A stretch of 64,000 bases of DNA, taken from Sphingobium fluviale. GTDB taxonomy: Bacteria; Pseudomonadota; Alphaproteobacteria; Sphingomonadales; Sphingomonadaceae. Shown one piece after another: positions 16,805-26,035 of the stretch. Within the stretch, counting starts at the first letter, position 1. The number at the start of each line of letters is the position of its first letter. The DNA lies in NCBI RefSeq assembly GCF_004122115.1, contig NZ_SBKP01000013.1, forward strand, positions 1 to 64,000. The letters are read 5' to 3'. A model generated the notes under the pieces. The model did not search any database and had not been told where the DNA came from. It worked only from the letters and a program-made list of their open reading frames with translations. Made by a program: the position numbers and the translations under genes.

Positions 16805-17116
16805 ATGGTTGAAACCGTCACACGCAAACGCATCGAAATTTTAGTTGATACGCCACTTGTTCCGCGCCTGATAAAGCACGCGCGTGAAGTCGATATTTCA
16901 GGGTGGAGCCTGATCCACGTCGATGCAGGCGGCGGGCACGACGGGGCATGGCAGCATGATGACGTGACTGAGGCTGCCGCCAAGACCATCATCCTTATAA
17001 TAGCATCGGAGGCCAAGGCGGCAGCTCTTGTCGATGCGCTGGCCCCCTTGCTCGACAGTTACGGCCTGTTGCTCACAGTAGGCGATATTCAGGTTGTCCG
17101 TGGAGATCGTTTCTGA
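16805..17116 (+). CDS. sbtB: PII-like SbtB regulator of the bicarbonate transporter
   Basis: 103 residues with the ferredoxin-like beta-alpha-beta pattern of PII proteins: strand KRIEILVDTPLVPRLIKHA, strand and loop WSLIHVDAGGGHDGAW, then TIILIIASEAKAAALVDALAPLLDSYGLLLTVGDIQVV. Position directly after sbtA (4 bp) and before a carbonic anhydrase (TGATG overlap) is the cyanobacterial sbtA-sbtB context. SbtB proteins bind adenine nucleotides, including cAMP in cyanobacteria, and gate SbtA. This copy ends VVRGDRF and lacks the C-terminal cysteine-containing loop of cyanobacterial SbtB, so redox sensing through that loop is unlikely. Confidence 0.8.
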   Translation: MVETVTRKRIEILVDTPLVPRLIKHAREVDISGWSLIHVDAGGGHDGAWQHDDVTEAAAKTIILIIASEAKAAALVDALAPLLDSYGLLLTVGDIQVVRGDRF

Positions 17117-17754
17117 TGGCTGATTTTTCTCACATGATTGAGGGATATCGCCGCTTTCGCGAAACAGGCTGGGCGCAGCAGCGCGAGCGCTGGGACGAGC
17201 TGCGCGATGGGCAAAGCCCCAAGGTGATGATCATCGCCTGCTCTGACAGCCGGGTGGACCCCTCGCAGATATTCGATACCAACCCCGGCGAAGTGTTCGT
17301 GGTGCGCAATGTCGCGGCGCTGGTGCCGCCGTTCGAGACAGCGCCGGGGCGGCATGGCGTCTCTGCCGCGCTAGAGTTTGCGGTGCAGGTGCTCAAGGTG
17401 AGCGAGATCCTCGTGATGGGCCATGGCCGCTGCGGCGGGTGCCAGGCGGCGCTGACGCAGGAACTGAAAGACGCGCCTCCCGGTGAAGGCGGCTTCATCG
17501 CCCACTGGATCGACCTGCTTGATGACGCACGCGACAAGGTGCGCGCTGAGTTTGGCGACGATCACAGCCGCGAGGCGCTGCGCGCGATGGAGAAGGAGGG
17601 CGTCAAGGTAAGCCTCGCCAACTTGCGCACTTTTCCCTGCATCCGCGACAAGGAAAAGGCGGGCGAGATCAGCCTTATCGGCGCCTATTTCGCGATCTCT
17701 GACGGCGTGCTGCATGTGCTTGATGAGGCGAGCGGGGAGTTCGCTGCGGCGTGA
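17116..17754 (+). CDS. Beta-class carbonic anhydrase
   Basis: 212-residue zinc enzyme interconverting CO2 and bicarbonate. The zinc and catalytic motifs are complete: ACSDSRVDP (Cys, Asp-Arg dyad) and GHGRCGGC (His and Cys). The ATG overlaps the sbtB stop and its stop overlaps the next start (GTGA), so it is the third gene of a coupled bicarbonate operon. Together with SbtA it would supply cytosolic bicarbonate or CO2 for carboxylases. Confidence 0.95.
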   Translation: MADFSHMIEGYRRFRETGWAQQRERWDELRDGQSPKVMIIACSDSRVDPSQIFDTNPGEVFVVRNVAALVPPFETAPGRHGVSAALEFAVQVLKVSEILVMGHGRCGGCQAALTQELKDAPPGEGGFIAHWIDLLDDARDKVRAEFGDDHSREALRAMEKEGVKVSLANLRTFPCIRDKEKAGEISLIGAYFAISDGVLHVLDEASGEFAAA

Positions 17755-18635
17755 GCGATTTCCTCTCCAGTCCTGCCTCGCGCACCTTCATATCCCAGCG
17801 GCTGCGGCTGCATTATGTCGATTGGGGAAACCCTGACGCCCCGCCGCTGTTGCTGCTGCACGGCGGGCGGGATCATTGCCGCAACTGGGACTGGCTGGCG
17901 CAAAACCTGTGCGACAGATACCACATCATCGCGCCGGATTTGCGCGGACATGGCGATAGCGCGCACTCGTCCGATGGCTACTACGCGATGGAATGCTTCG
18001 TCTATGACCTCGCGCAGTTGATCCATCAGCAGGGGCTGGCCCCGCTCAACATCGTCGCGCATTTGCTGGGCGGCAACATCGCCCTGCGCTATACCGGGCT
18101 TTTCCCGGAGAATGTTCGGCGGCTGGTGGCGATTGAGGGGCTGGGAGACGCCCCGGCGGTGGTGGAACAGCGCATGAAGATCCCGGTCTTCGATCGTATG
18201 CGCACATGGATCGACTCGGGACGGGCAATGAGCAGTCGGCAGCCTCGCCGCTATTCCGGCATCGAGGAAGCGCTGCAACGGATGATGCAGGAAAACCCGC
18301 ATCTCACCCTGGAGCGCGCCCGCCATTTGACGGTTCATGGCGTCAGCCAGAACGAGGATGGCAGCTATAGCTGGAAGTTCGATAATTATCTGCGCGTCCT
18401 GCCTCCGGTTGACATCAGCCAGGCGGAAAAAGAGCAGCTATGGCAGCGGATTACCTGCCCTACGCTGCTGGTCTATGGCAAGCAGAGCTGGGCATCAAAC
18501 CCCGCCGAGGATGGCCGGGCGCGCCATTTTCAAAACGCGCGCGTGTCGCTTTATGACAATGCCGGGCACTGGGTGCATCATGACCGGCATGATGATTTCC
18601 TGGCCGAAGTCGAGGCGTTTCTGGCCGAGGATTAA
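17751..18635 (+). CDS. Alpha/beta-hydrolase-fold protein lacking the nucleophile serine
   Basis: 294 residues of the alpha/beta-hydrolase fold: LRLHYVDWGNPDAPPLLLLHGG (oxyanion-hole HGG), APDLRGHGDS, and a C-terminal AGHWVHHD with the catalytic histidine. The nucleophile elbow, normally G-H-S-x-G-G, reads A-H-L-L-G-G; the codon at 18063-18065 is TTG (Leu) where TCG (Ser) would restore it. It is translationally coupled to the carbonic anhydrase by a GTGA overlap. Substrate unknown. Either a non-catalytic member of the fold, an enzyme with altered chemistry, or a recent inactivating change. Confidence 0.85.
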   Translation: MSDFLSSPASRTFISQRLRLHYVDWGNPDAPPLLLLHGGRDHCRNWDWLAQNLCDRYHIIAPDLRGHGDSAHSSDGYYAMECFVYDLAQLIHQQGLAPLNIVAHLLGGNIALRYTGLFPENVRRLVAIEGLGDAPAVVEQRMKIPVFDRMRTWIDSGRAMSSRQPRRYSGIEEALQRMMQENPHLTLERARHLTVHGVSQNEDGSYSWKFDNYLRVLPPVDISQAEKEQLWQRITCPTLLVYGKQSWASNPAEDGRARHFQNARVSLYDNAGHWVHHDRHDDFLAEVEAFLAED

Positions 18636-18649
18636 GCGCCCAAAGACAA

Positions 18650-18674
18650 AGGGCCGCCCCGGCGGGACGGCCCT
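18650..18674 (-). terminator. Rho-independent terminator of ndk
   Basis: On the minus strand AGGGCCG and CGGCCCT pair across an 11-base loop that is itself GC-rich, followed by TTGTCTTT. It sits between the convergent hydrolase gene and ndk and could serve both. Confidence 0.65.
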
Positions 18675-18697
18675 CTTGCCTTGAATACGGCTTAAAA

Positions 18698-19120
18698 TCA
18701 GCCGACGATCTCGTCTTTCTTGAAGAAATAGGCGATCTCGGTCGCGGCATTTTCTTCGCTGTCCGATCCGTGGACCGAATTGGCCTCGATCGATTCGGCG
18801 AACAGCTTGCGGATCGTGCCCTCATCGGCGTTTTCCGGGTTGGTCGCGCCCATGATGTCGCGGTTGCGCTTCACGGCGTTTTCGCCTTCCAGCACCTGAA
18901 CCACCACCGGGCCAGAGATCATGAACGCCACCAGATCAGCAAAGAAGGGGCGTTCCTTGTGGACGGCGTAAAAGCCCTCGGCCTGCTCGCGGCTCATGCG
19001 GATGCGCTTGGACGCGACGACGCGCAGGCCAGCTTCTTCCAGCTTCGCGGTGATCGCGCCGGTGAGGTTGCGGCGGGTGGCGTCGGGCTTGATAATCGAA
19101 AAAGTGCGGGTAACGGCCAT
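18698..19120 (-). CDS. ndk: Nucleoside diphosphate kinase
   Basis: 140 residues, standard length. Transfers gamma-phosphate between nucleotides via a phospho-histidine. Seen are [20 protein letters not shown], the [15 protein letters not shown] segment, [21 protein letters not shown] and the active-site motif NSVHGSDS. The ATG at 19120 is preceded by GGAG; the open frame upstream to 19192 is not supported. Confidence 0.97.
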   Translation of the reverse strand: MAVTRTFSIIKPDATRRNLTGAITAKLEEAGLRVVASKRIRMSREQAEGFYAVHKERPFFADLVAFMISGPVVVQVLEGENAVKRNRDIMGATNPENADEGTIRKLFAESIEANSVHGSDSEENAATEIAYFFKKDEIVG

Positions 19121-19212
19121 TTTGAAAAGGCTCCACTGGTTGATCGGATGACGATTGGCGGGCGCTTTAGCCGCGATGCTGCGGCGCGGCAAGGGGATTA
19201 ATCATGCCCTTC

Positions 19213-19656
19213 TTATGGCCCCTCGATCCATTTGCGCCCTTCTTGCCGCCAGAAGCGGGGCGTTACATCAGCTCGGCCCTTCAGCGCGCGCCAGCAATCC
19301 CGCGCGGCGGCTATCGTGCCATCATCGAAGAAATAGAAAGCGCGCTCGAAAGACAAAGCCTCTTCCCTCCAAACGCCGTCGGTCAGCGCAATGTTCCGCG
19401 CGGCGTTGGCTGGAGTGGCTGCGGCCTCCGCAGTCAGCAGGATCGGCTGCATCGCGTCATCGCCCTCCCCCGCTATCCCATGCGCGAGGAAGCTCTCCGG
19501 CTTCCATTCCCACAGCGCGCGGGAGAAACGAGCAAGCGCGCCCTCGCGCCCATCCACCACCAGCAGCCGCGCGCCATCATCCAGCAGCTTTTGCGCGATA
19601 ACGGGCAGCACCTGCTCCACGGGATCACGGCTGAGCTGATAGAAGTCTACTCTCAC
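19213..19656 (-). CDS. holC: DNA polymerase III chi subunit
   Basis: 147 residues with the HolC pattern: VDFYQLSRDPVEQVLPVIAQKLLDDGARLLVV, LWEWKPESFLAHGI, QPILLTAEAAATPANAARNIAL and ERAFYFFDD. Chi joins the clamp loader to SSB. It starts (GTG) immediately after the pepA stop, the conserved pepA-holC operon order. Confidence 0.92.
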   Translation of the reverse strand: MRVDFYQLSRDPVEQVLPVIAQKLLDDGARLLVVDGREGALARFSRALWEWKPESFLAHGIAGEGDDAMQPILLTAEAAATPANAARNIALTDGVWREEALSFERAFYFFDDGTIAAARDCWRALKGRADVTPRFWRQEGRKWIEGP

Positions 19657-21111
19657 CTATTGCTCGAACTTGTCGGCCACCAGCCGGTCTAGCAGGCGCA
19701 CGCCAAAGCCGGTGGCCCCCTTGTCCCATGTGCCGCCGGGTTTGTCGGCCCAGACCATGCCCGCGATATCGAGATGCGCCCATTTCACGCCCTCGTCGAT
19801 GAAGCGCTTGATGAACTGTGCGGCGGTGATCGACCCGGCATAGCGGCCGCCGGTGTTTTTCATATCCGCAATCGGGCTGTCGATCATCTTGTCATAGGCA
19901 TCGCCCAGCGGAAAGCGCCAGAGCTTGTCGCCTGCGGCCGTTCCCGCCGCCAACAGATCATCCGCCAGCGAGTCGTCATTGCTGAACAGGCCGCCATGTT
20001 CATTGCCCAGAGATACGATCATCGCGCCTGTGAGCGTCGCGAGGTCGATCAACGTGGCGGGTTTATAGGTCTGCTGCGCCCATGTGATGACATCGCACAG
20101 GACAAGCCGCCCTTCTGCATCGGTGTTGATGACCTCTATCGTCTGGCCAGACATCGAGCTGACGACATCGCCCGGCCGTTGCGCATTGCCATCGGGCATG
20201 TTCTCGACCAAGCCGCAGATGCCGATGACCCGCGCCTTCGCCTTGCGCAAGCCAAGCGCGCGCATAGTGCCCGCTACGGCGCCCGCACCGCCCATATCCC
20301 ACTTCATGTCTTCCATGCCCGCGGCAGGCTTGATCGAGATGCCACCGGTATCGAATGTCACGCCCTTGCCGACCAGCACGAGCGGGGTTGCGGCGGCGTC
20401 ATTCGTGCCGTTCCACTCCATGGCGAGCAGGCGCGGCTTGCGCACAGAACCTTGCGCCACGCCCAGAAGCGCGCCCATGCCAAGGCTTGCCATCTCGGTT
20501 TCATCGAGCACGGTGAGCTTGACGCCCAGCCCTTCAAGCGCGCGGCACCGCTCGACGAAGCTTTCGGGATAGAGGATGTTGGCAGGCTCTGCCACCAGAT
20601 CGCGGGTGAAGCGCACGCCCTCGGCCACGGCAGAGAGGTGCGCCCACTCGCCCGCGCAGTCCGCGCCGCTCACCAGCTCGACCGTGGCGAGAGTCGGCTT
20701 CTGCTTTTCCGGCTGCTTGGTGCGGTATTTGTCGATGCGCCAGCCGCGCAGCTCTGCACCCAGGCCGAAGCGCGATACGCCCGCTGCCGTCACCGGCCCT
20801 GCCGCCTCGAAGCTGACCGAGGCGAAAGTCGCGCCCGATGTCAGCAGCCGCGCGGTGAGCGCCGCCCCGGCCTTTTCCATGTCCGCATCGCTCGCGCCAC
20901 CAACGCCAAGCAGAAGCACACGCCGCGCCTGCCCATCTATCTGCATGAAACTCTCGACCACCGCCCCACATTCGCCCGCAAAGCGCGCCAGCGCGGCGGC
21001 GCCTGCCATATCGGCCACAGCAGCGGGCAACAGCTCCAGCCCGCCGGTCTTCACGGTATAGACAAGCGCATCGGCTTGTGCAGAACGGGCAGCGGCAAAA
21101 CGAATGTCCAT
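19657..21111 (-). CDS. pepA: Leucyl (cytosol) aminopeptidase PepA
   Basis: 484-residue M17 dizinc aminopeptidase. The catalytic C-terminal domain shows LVGKGVTFDTGGISIKPAAGMEDMKWDM, the M17 signature NTDAEGRLVLCD and a C-terminal YAGSITAAQFIKRFIDEG...WAHLDIAG segment. The N-terminal domain is degenerate as usual. It heads pepA-holC and is divergent from lptD with a 175-bp intergenic region in which I see no further gene. Confidence 0.96.
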   Translation of the reverse strand: MDIRFAAARSAQADALVYTVKTGGLELLPAAVADMAGAAALARFAGECGAVVESFMQIDGQARRVLLLGVGGASDADMEKAGAALTARLLTSGATFASVSFEAAGPVTAAGVSRFGLGAELRGWRIDKYRTKQPEKQKPTLATVELVSGADCAGEWAHLSAVAEGVRFTRDLVAEPANILYPESFVERCRALEGLGVKLTVLDETEMASLGMGALLGVAQGSVRKPRLLAMEWNGTNDAAATPLVLVGKGVTFDTGGISIKPAAGMEDMKWDMGGAGAVAGTMRALGLRKAKARVIGICGLVENMPDGNAQRPGDVVSSMSGQTIEVINTDAEGRLVLCDVITWAQQTYKPATLIDLATLTGAMIVSLGNEHGGLFSNDDSLADDLLAAGTAAGDKLWRFPLGDAYDKMIDSPIADMKNTGGRYAGSITAAQFIKRFIDEGVKWAHLDIAGMVWADKPGGTWDKGATGFGVRLLDRLVADKFEQ

Positions 21112-21286
21112 TTACTCTCTTTCAGCAAGCAGGGGCAGATATGGACCGGCGTTACACCAGCCGCCCCATGATGGTAAAGCGCAGACGATCCGCGATGATA
21201 TGATTGCTGGAGGGATTGCGGGATGCACCCTGATGCAATAGGCGGTCTTCATCCACCCCTTGCCGCATGAGCCGATTGCAGACCTG

Positions 21287-23542
21287 ATGGAATTTCCGCT
21301 CTCTCCTCCATACAAAGCGCGCCAGCGACATGCGCTGGCTGGCGTGACGACGCTGATGCTGGCGCTGGCGGCGCAGAACGCTCAGGCGCAAGCGGACCAG
21401 CAGTCTCCTCCCCCCCCCCTCGCTTCCACAACGATGGATCAGGCAGACGAGATTGCCTTTTCGGCAGACCTACTGGAGTATGACGAAAACAGCGATATCG
21501 TTACCGCGACCGGCAATGTGATTGCCGTGCGCGAGGGCAACCGCCTGCGCGCAGACAAGGTGGTCTGGAACCGCACCACCGGGCGGGTAGACGCCAGCGG
21601 CAATGTATCCACCACCGATGTCGAGGGCAATGTCGCCTATGGCGATACGCTGGAAGTGACGGACACTCTGAAGGACGGCATCGCCGAAAACCTGCTGCTG
21701 GTGATGACGCAGGGCGGCAGGCTCGTCGCGCGCCGTGGAGAGCTGCGCGATGGCGTCTATTATCTCGATCAGGCAGCCTATTCGCCCTGTTCCGTCGAGG
21801 GTGCGAAAGGCTGTTCCAAGGAGCCGAGCTGGCAACTGAAGGCCGTCAAGGTGCGCTATGACCCGAAGCGGAAACGGGTTTATTACAAGACGGCAAGTCT
21901 GGAGTTGTTCGGCATCCCGCTTGGCGTGTGGCCCGGTTTTTCTCATCCGGCGGGCAACGCGGGGGGATCGGGCTTTCTTCTGCCCGATTTTCGCATCAAC
22001 GGCCTGAACGGTTTTGAGCTGGCCCAGCCTTATTACATCAAGCTCGCGTCCAACCGGGACATGACGCTTACGCCGCATCTCTTTTCCAATCAGGCGCCAA
22101 TGCTGGAAGGCAATTACCGCGCATGGATCGGGCGCGGTTCATACAATATGCTCGGCTATATCACCAACAGCGTGCAGAGCGACGGCGTGGCGGGCGCGCA
22201 ACCGAGCGACCGGCAGTTTCGCGGCTATATCGAGGCGAGCGGTTCCTATCGTTTCAACCCGGAGTGGCGGCTGTATGGATCGGTGCGCCGCGCGAGCGAC
22301 CGCACCTTCCTGCGTCGCTACAGCATCAACGGCGACGACCGGCTGCGCACCACGCTCAAGGCCGAACGGATAGACGCCAACAGCTATTTCTCGCTGACCG
22401 GCTGGGCGGTGCAGACCATGCGCCTCGGCGATAATCAGCGCCAGATGCCGATTGCGCTGCCGGTTATGGATATGCGCTGGCGCCTACCTGCGCCCGTTCT
22501 GGGCGGGCGGGTACAGCTTCAGGCCAACAGTCTCGCGATCAGCCGCAGCAGCGGGCAGGATACGCAGCGCGCCTTTGCCTCTGCCCAGTGGAAGTGGCGC
22601 GGCCTCACCGGCATGGGGCAAGAGCTGGCGCTCACCGCTTATGCGCGTGGCGATGCCTATCACAGCAGCAATACGGCGCTTAATCCCATCGCCGCCTATG
22701 CCGGCAAGGGTGGATGGCAGGCACGGGGCATCGCGGCCCTCTCTGCCGATGCGCGCTGGCCGTTCGTGGGAGATTTTCTGGGCGGAAGACAACGGATCGT
22801 GCCGCGCGTACAGCTTGTCGCCGCGCCCCATCTCGCCAACATTGCGCTGCCCAATGAAGATGCGCGCAGCGTTGATCTGGAAGACAGCAACCTCTTCGCG
22901 CTTAACCGCTTTCCGGGCTATGACAGGTTTGAGGACTCAAGCCGCCTCACGCTGGGCATAGAATATGGCCTTACGCTCAGGGACTTCACGCTAGAGAGCG
23001 TTATCGGTCAAAGTTTCCGCCTTACCCGCCGCCCGACATTGCTGCCGGATGGCACCGGCCTGACAGACAGGGAGTCCGATTTTGTCGGCAGGACGACGGT
23101 GCGCTTCCGGGATTTTCTGGCGCTTACCCATCGCTTTCGTCTGGACAAGGACAATCTCGCCATCCGCCGCAACGAGGTGGACGCCACTATTGGCTCGCGT
23201 CGTACCTATGCGGTCATCAGCTATCTGCGGCTGGACCGGAATATCACACGCCAGCTGGAAGATCTGGCCGACAATGAGGAAATGCGGATCGGCGCGCGTG
23301 TTGCGATTGCGCGCTACTGGTCTGTCTTTGGCTCGACCGTGATTGACCTGACCGGCAGAAACGAGGTTCCGGGAGTTTTGGCAGACGGCTTCGAGCCGGT
23401 TCACCATCGCCTGGGCATCGACTATCGCGACGACTGCCTCAACATCTCGTTCATCTGGCGGCGCAGCTATCAGGCCAGCGGCGATGCGCGCACCAACAAC
23501 AACTTTCAGCTTCGGCTGGCGTTTCGCAATCTTGGCATATAA
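21287..23542 (+). CDS. lptD: LPS-assembly outer-membrane protein LptD
   Basis: 751 residues. A signal peptide (RHALAGVTTLMLALAAQNAQAQA) is followed by a periplasmic LptA-like beta-jellyroll (DEIAFSADLLEYDENSDIVTATGNVIAVREGNRLRADKV) and a long C-terminal beta-barrel ending LRLAFRNLGI with the terminal aromatic/hydrophobic pattern of outer-membrane proteins. Cysteines at YSPCSVEGAKGCSK and DDCLNIS match the disulfide pairs needed for maturation. With LptE it inserts LPS in the outer leaflet. The ATG at 21287 is preferred to a TTG at 21260. First gene of lptD-surA-pdxA-rsmA. Confidence 0.95.
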   Translation: MEFPLSPPYKARQRHALAGVTTLMLALAAQNAQAQADQQSPPPPLASTTMDQADEIAFSADLLEYDENSDIVTATGNVIAVREGNRLRADKVVWNRTTGRVDASGNVSTTDVEGNVAYGDTLEVTDTLKDGIAENLLLVMTQGGRLVARRGELRDGVYYLDQAAYSPCSVEGAKGCSKEPSWQLKAVKVRYDPKRKRVYYKTASLELFGIPLGVWPGFSHPAGNAGGSGFLLPDFRINGLNGFELAQPYYIKLASNRDMTLTPHLFSNQAPMLEGNYRAWIGRGSYNMLGYITNSVQSDGVAGAQPSDRQFRGYIEASGSYRFNPEWRLYGSVRRASDRTFLRRYSINGDDRLRTTLKAERIDANSYFSLTGWAVQTMRLGDNQRQMPIALPVMDMRWRLPAPVLGGRVQLQANSLAISRSSGQDTQRAFASAQWKWRGLTGMGQELALTAYARGDAYHSSNTALNPIAAYAGKGGWQARGIAALSADARWPFVGDFLGGRQRIVPRVQLVAAPHLANIALPNEDARSVDLEDSNLFALNRFPGYDRFEDSSRLTLGIEYGLTLRDFTLESVIGQSFRLTRRPTLLPDGTGLTDRESDFVGRTTVRFRDFLALTHRFRLDKDNLAIRRNEVDATIGSRRTYAVISYLRLDRNITRQLEDLADNEEMRIGARVAIARYWSVFGSTVIDLTGRNEVPGVLADGFEPVHHRLGIDYRDDCLNISFIWRRSYQASGDARTNNNFQLRLAFRNLGI

Positions 23543-23641
23543 GGGTTGCTGTTCAGGGGCGGATGTCACTCAGCCAGGGTTCATCATCGGGGCGGTAAAC
23601 GGCCTGCCTGTAACAGTTTGTTGAGAAGAGTAGTGTCGCAG

Positions 23642-25000
23642 ATGGTCATAATGAAAACCGCCGCATTCCGGCGCGCTGCAAAGGCTTCTTCGGTTCGTTG
23701 TCTGGGGATGGCCCTTCTGGCGCTTGCGGCGGCCACACCCGGCACCGCCCAGAACGCAACCGATTCGCTCAAGCTGCCCGAAGACCTGACCATCTTCGAG
23801 GACCGCGACCCCAATCTTCATAAGCCCACCGCTGTCGTCAACGGCCAGATCATCACCAAGACCGATGTCGACCAGCGCATGGCGCTGATCGTGCTGGCGA
23901 ATGGCGGCAAGATCGCGGACGAGGAACTGGCGCGCCTGCGCCTTCAGGTGCTGCGCAACCTTATCGACGAAACGCTTCAGATCCAGGAAGCGGCGGCCAA
24001 CGACATCACGATCACCAAGCCGGAGCTGGAGGAGAGCTTTGCGCGTGTGGCGACCAATTTCCGCCAAACGCCCAAGGATTTCGCGAAATATCTGACCACA
24101 AAGGGCAGCTCCGCCGCCAGCATCAGCCGCCAGATCGAGGCGGAGACCGCATGGAGCCGCCTGCTCCGCCGCAAGGTTCAGCCGTTCGTCAATGTCAGCC
24201 AGGAGGAAGTGAAGGCGGTCATTGACAAGCTCAACGCCTCCAAGGGCGCGGATGAATATCGGGTGGGCGAGATTTATCTTTCGGCCACGCCGGAAAACGC
24301 CGATCAGATCTTCGGCAACGCGCGCAATATCATCGACCAGATCCGCCAGGGCGGCTCTTTCGCGGCGTATGCGCGCCAGTTTTCCGAGGCATCGACAGCG
24401 GCGGTGGGTGGCGATCTGGGCTGGGTGCGCGCTGGCCAGTTGCCAGACGCGCTGGCGCAGGCGGTTGCGGAAATCCAGGTTGGCCAGATTGCCGGTCCGG
24501 TGGCCATACCCGGCGGCTATTCCATCGTCTTCCTGAGCGACAAGCGCAAGGTTCTGACCGCTGACCCGCGCGATGCGGTGCTCAGTCTCAAGCAGATTTC
24601 CATCATCTTCCCCAAGGGCACGGGAGAGGCGAAAGCAAATGCGATCGTCAAGACCTTCGGCGAACAGATGAAAGGCCTGCAAGGGTGCGGCAGCGTGGCC
24701 GATATCGCGGCAAAGCTGGGCGCCGATGTGATCGACAATGATAATGTGAAAATCCGCGATCTGCCGGCGCCGTTGCAGCCGCTGATGCTTGACCTTCAGG
24801 TGGGGCAGGCAACCCCGCCCTTCGGTTCTCCCGACAGCGGGGTGCGCTCTCTGGTGCTGTGCGGCCGGGATGACCCGCAGGACGCCGGCGCGCCCTCCTT
24901 CGAGCAGATCATGTCCCAGATCGAGGATGAGCGCGTGAACAAGCGTGCGCGCATCTACCTGCGCGATTTGCGGCGAGACGCGATCATCGACTATAATTGA
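23642..25000 (+). CDS. surA: Periplasmic peptidyl-prolyl isomerase/chaperone SurA
   Basis: 452 residues: signal peptide (LGMALLALAAATPGTAQ), the SurA N-terminal chaperone domain (AVVNGQIITKTDVDQRMALIVL, LRNLIDETLQIQEAAANDITIT), then a parvulin domain around residues 205-300 (VGEIYLSATPENADQI, GGDLGWVRAGQLPDALAQAVAEI, GPVAIPGGYSIVFL) and a divergent C-terminal segment. It escorts outer-membrane proteins such as the LptD encoded just upstream. Alternative ATG at 23651; no convincing ribosome site at either. Confidence 0.92.
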   Translation: MVIMKTAAFRRAAKASSVRCLGMALLALAAATPGTAQNATDSLKLPEDLTIFEDRDPNLHKPTAVVNGQIITKTDVDQRMALIVLANGGKIADEELARLRLQVLRNLIDETLQIQEAAANDITITKPELEESFARVATNFRQTPKDFAKYLTTKGSSAASISRQIEAETAWSRLLRRKVQPFVNVSQEEVKAVIDKLNASKGADEYRVGEIYLSATPENADQIFGNARNIIDQIRQGGSFAAYARQFSEASTAAVGGDLGWVRAGQLPDALAQAVAEIQVGQIAGPVAIPGGYSIVFLSDKRKVLTADPRDAVLSLKQISIIFPKGTGEAKANAIVKTFGEQMKGLQGCGSVADIAAKLGADVIDNDNVKIRDLPAPLQPLMLDLQVGQATPPFGSPDSGVRSLVLCGRDDPQDAGAPSFEQIMSQIEDERVNKRARIYLRDLRRDAIIDYN

Positions 25001-25003
25001 GCC

Positions 25004-26035
25004 ATGCCTGCTTCCCTAAGCCATGATGCCCTTCCCCCGCTGGCGGTAACGCTGGGCGATCCGGCGGGGATCGGGCCAGAGATCATCGGCAAGGCATGGG
25101 CAGTGCGCGAGGCGCATGGGCTTAGCCCCTTCTTCGTTATCGGAAGCAGCCGTGCGATCAGCGCCGTCTGGAATGGCCCGATTGCGCGGATCGGCTCGCC
25201 AGACGAGGCACGGGCCGTCTATGGCTCTGCCCTCCCCTGCCTTGAGATCGAATGTACCGGCGAAATTGTGCCGGGCCAGCCCGATGCGGATGGCGCGCAC
25301 TGTGCGCTGCATGCGCTGGAGATCGGCATCGGCCTTGCCAAATCCGGGGTGGCGAGCGCACTTGTCACCGGCCCGGTCGGCAAGAGCCAGCTCTATGCGG
25401 TGGGCTTCACGCATCCGGGGCAGACGGAATTTATTGCCGAGCGCTGTGGCATCGCGCGTGACAATGCGGTGATGATGCTCGCCGGGCCATCGCTGCGCGT
25501 GATTCCGGTGACGATCCATATCCCGCTGCGCGATGTGGCGGATGCGCTGTCCGTAGACTTGATCCGTGTTCGTGCGCTGGTCACAGCCAGAGGGCTTTGC
25601 CGCAATTTCGGCATTGAAAAGCCGCGCCTCGTGGTGGCGGGGCTAAACCCCCATGCGGGAGAGAACGGCAATCTGGGGCGCGAGGAGATGGAGATCATCC
25701 AGCCTGCTGTCGAGTCCCTCCGGGCGGAAGGGCTGGAAATCAGCGGGCCGTATCCGCCCGATGCGCTGTTTCATGAGAGCATGCGCGAAACTTATGATGC
25801 GGCGCTGTGCATGTATCATGATCAAGCGCTGATCCCTTTGAAGACGCTGCATTTTGACGAGGGCGTCAACATGACTTTGGGCCTGCCGATCGTGCGCACC
25901 TCGCCCGATCATGGCACCGCGTTCGGCATCGCCGGCCAGAACATCGCCAGCCCCGGCGCGATGATCGCCGCGATCCGCATGGCCGAAAAGGCGGTGCGCG
26001 GCAGGCTGACCCTTAGCGAAAGCGCCTGTGGCTGA
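25004..26035 (+). CDS. pdxA: 4-hydroxythreonine-4-phosphate dehydrogenase
   Basis: 343-residue metal- and NAD-dependent enzyme of pyridoxal 5'-phosphate synthesis. [16 protein letters not shown] at the start, GHTxFIAE-like [74 protein letters not shown] are all diagnostic. It starts three bases after surA and overlaps rsmA by 8 bp. Confidence 0.97.
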   Translation: MPASLSHDALPPLAVTLGDPAGIGPEIIGKAWAVREAHGLSPFFVIGSSRAISAVWNGPIARIGSPDEARAVYGSALPCLEIECTGEIVPGQPDADGAHCALHALEIGIGLAKSGVASALVTGPVGKSQLYAVGFTHPGQTEFIAERCGIARDNAVMMLAGPSLRVIPVTIHIPLRDVADALSVDLIRVRALVTARGLCRNFGIEKPRLVVAGLNPHAGENGNLGREEMEIIQPAVESLRAEGLEISGPYPPDALFHESMRETYDAALCMYHDQALIPLKTLHFDEGVNMTLGLPIVRTSPDHGTAFGIAGQNIASPGAMIAAIRMAEKAVRGRLTLSESACG

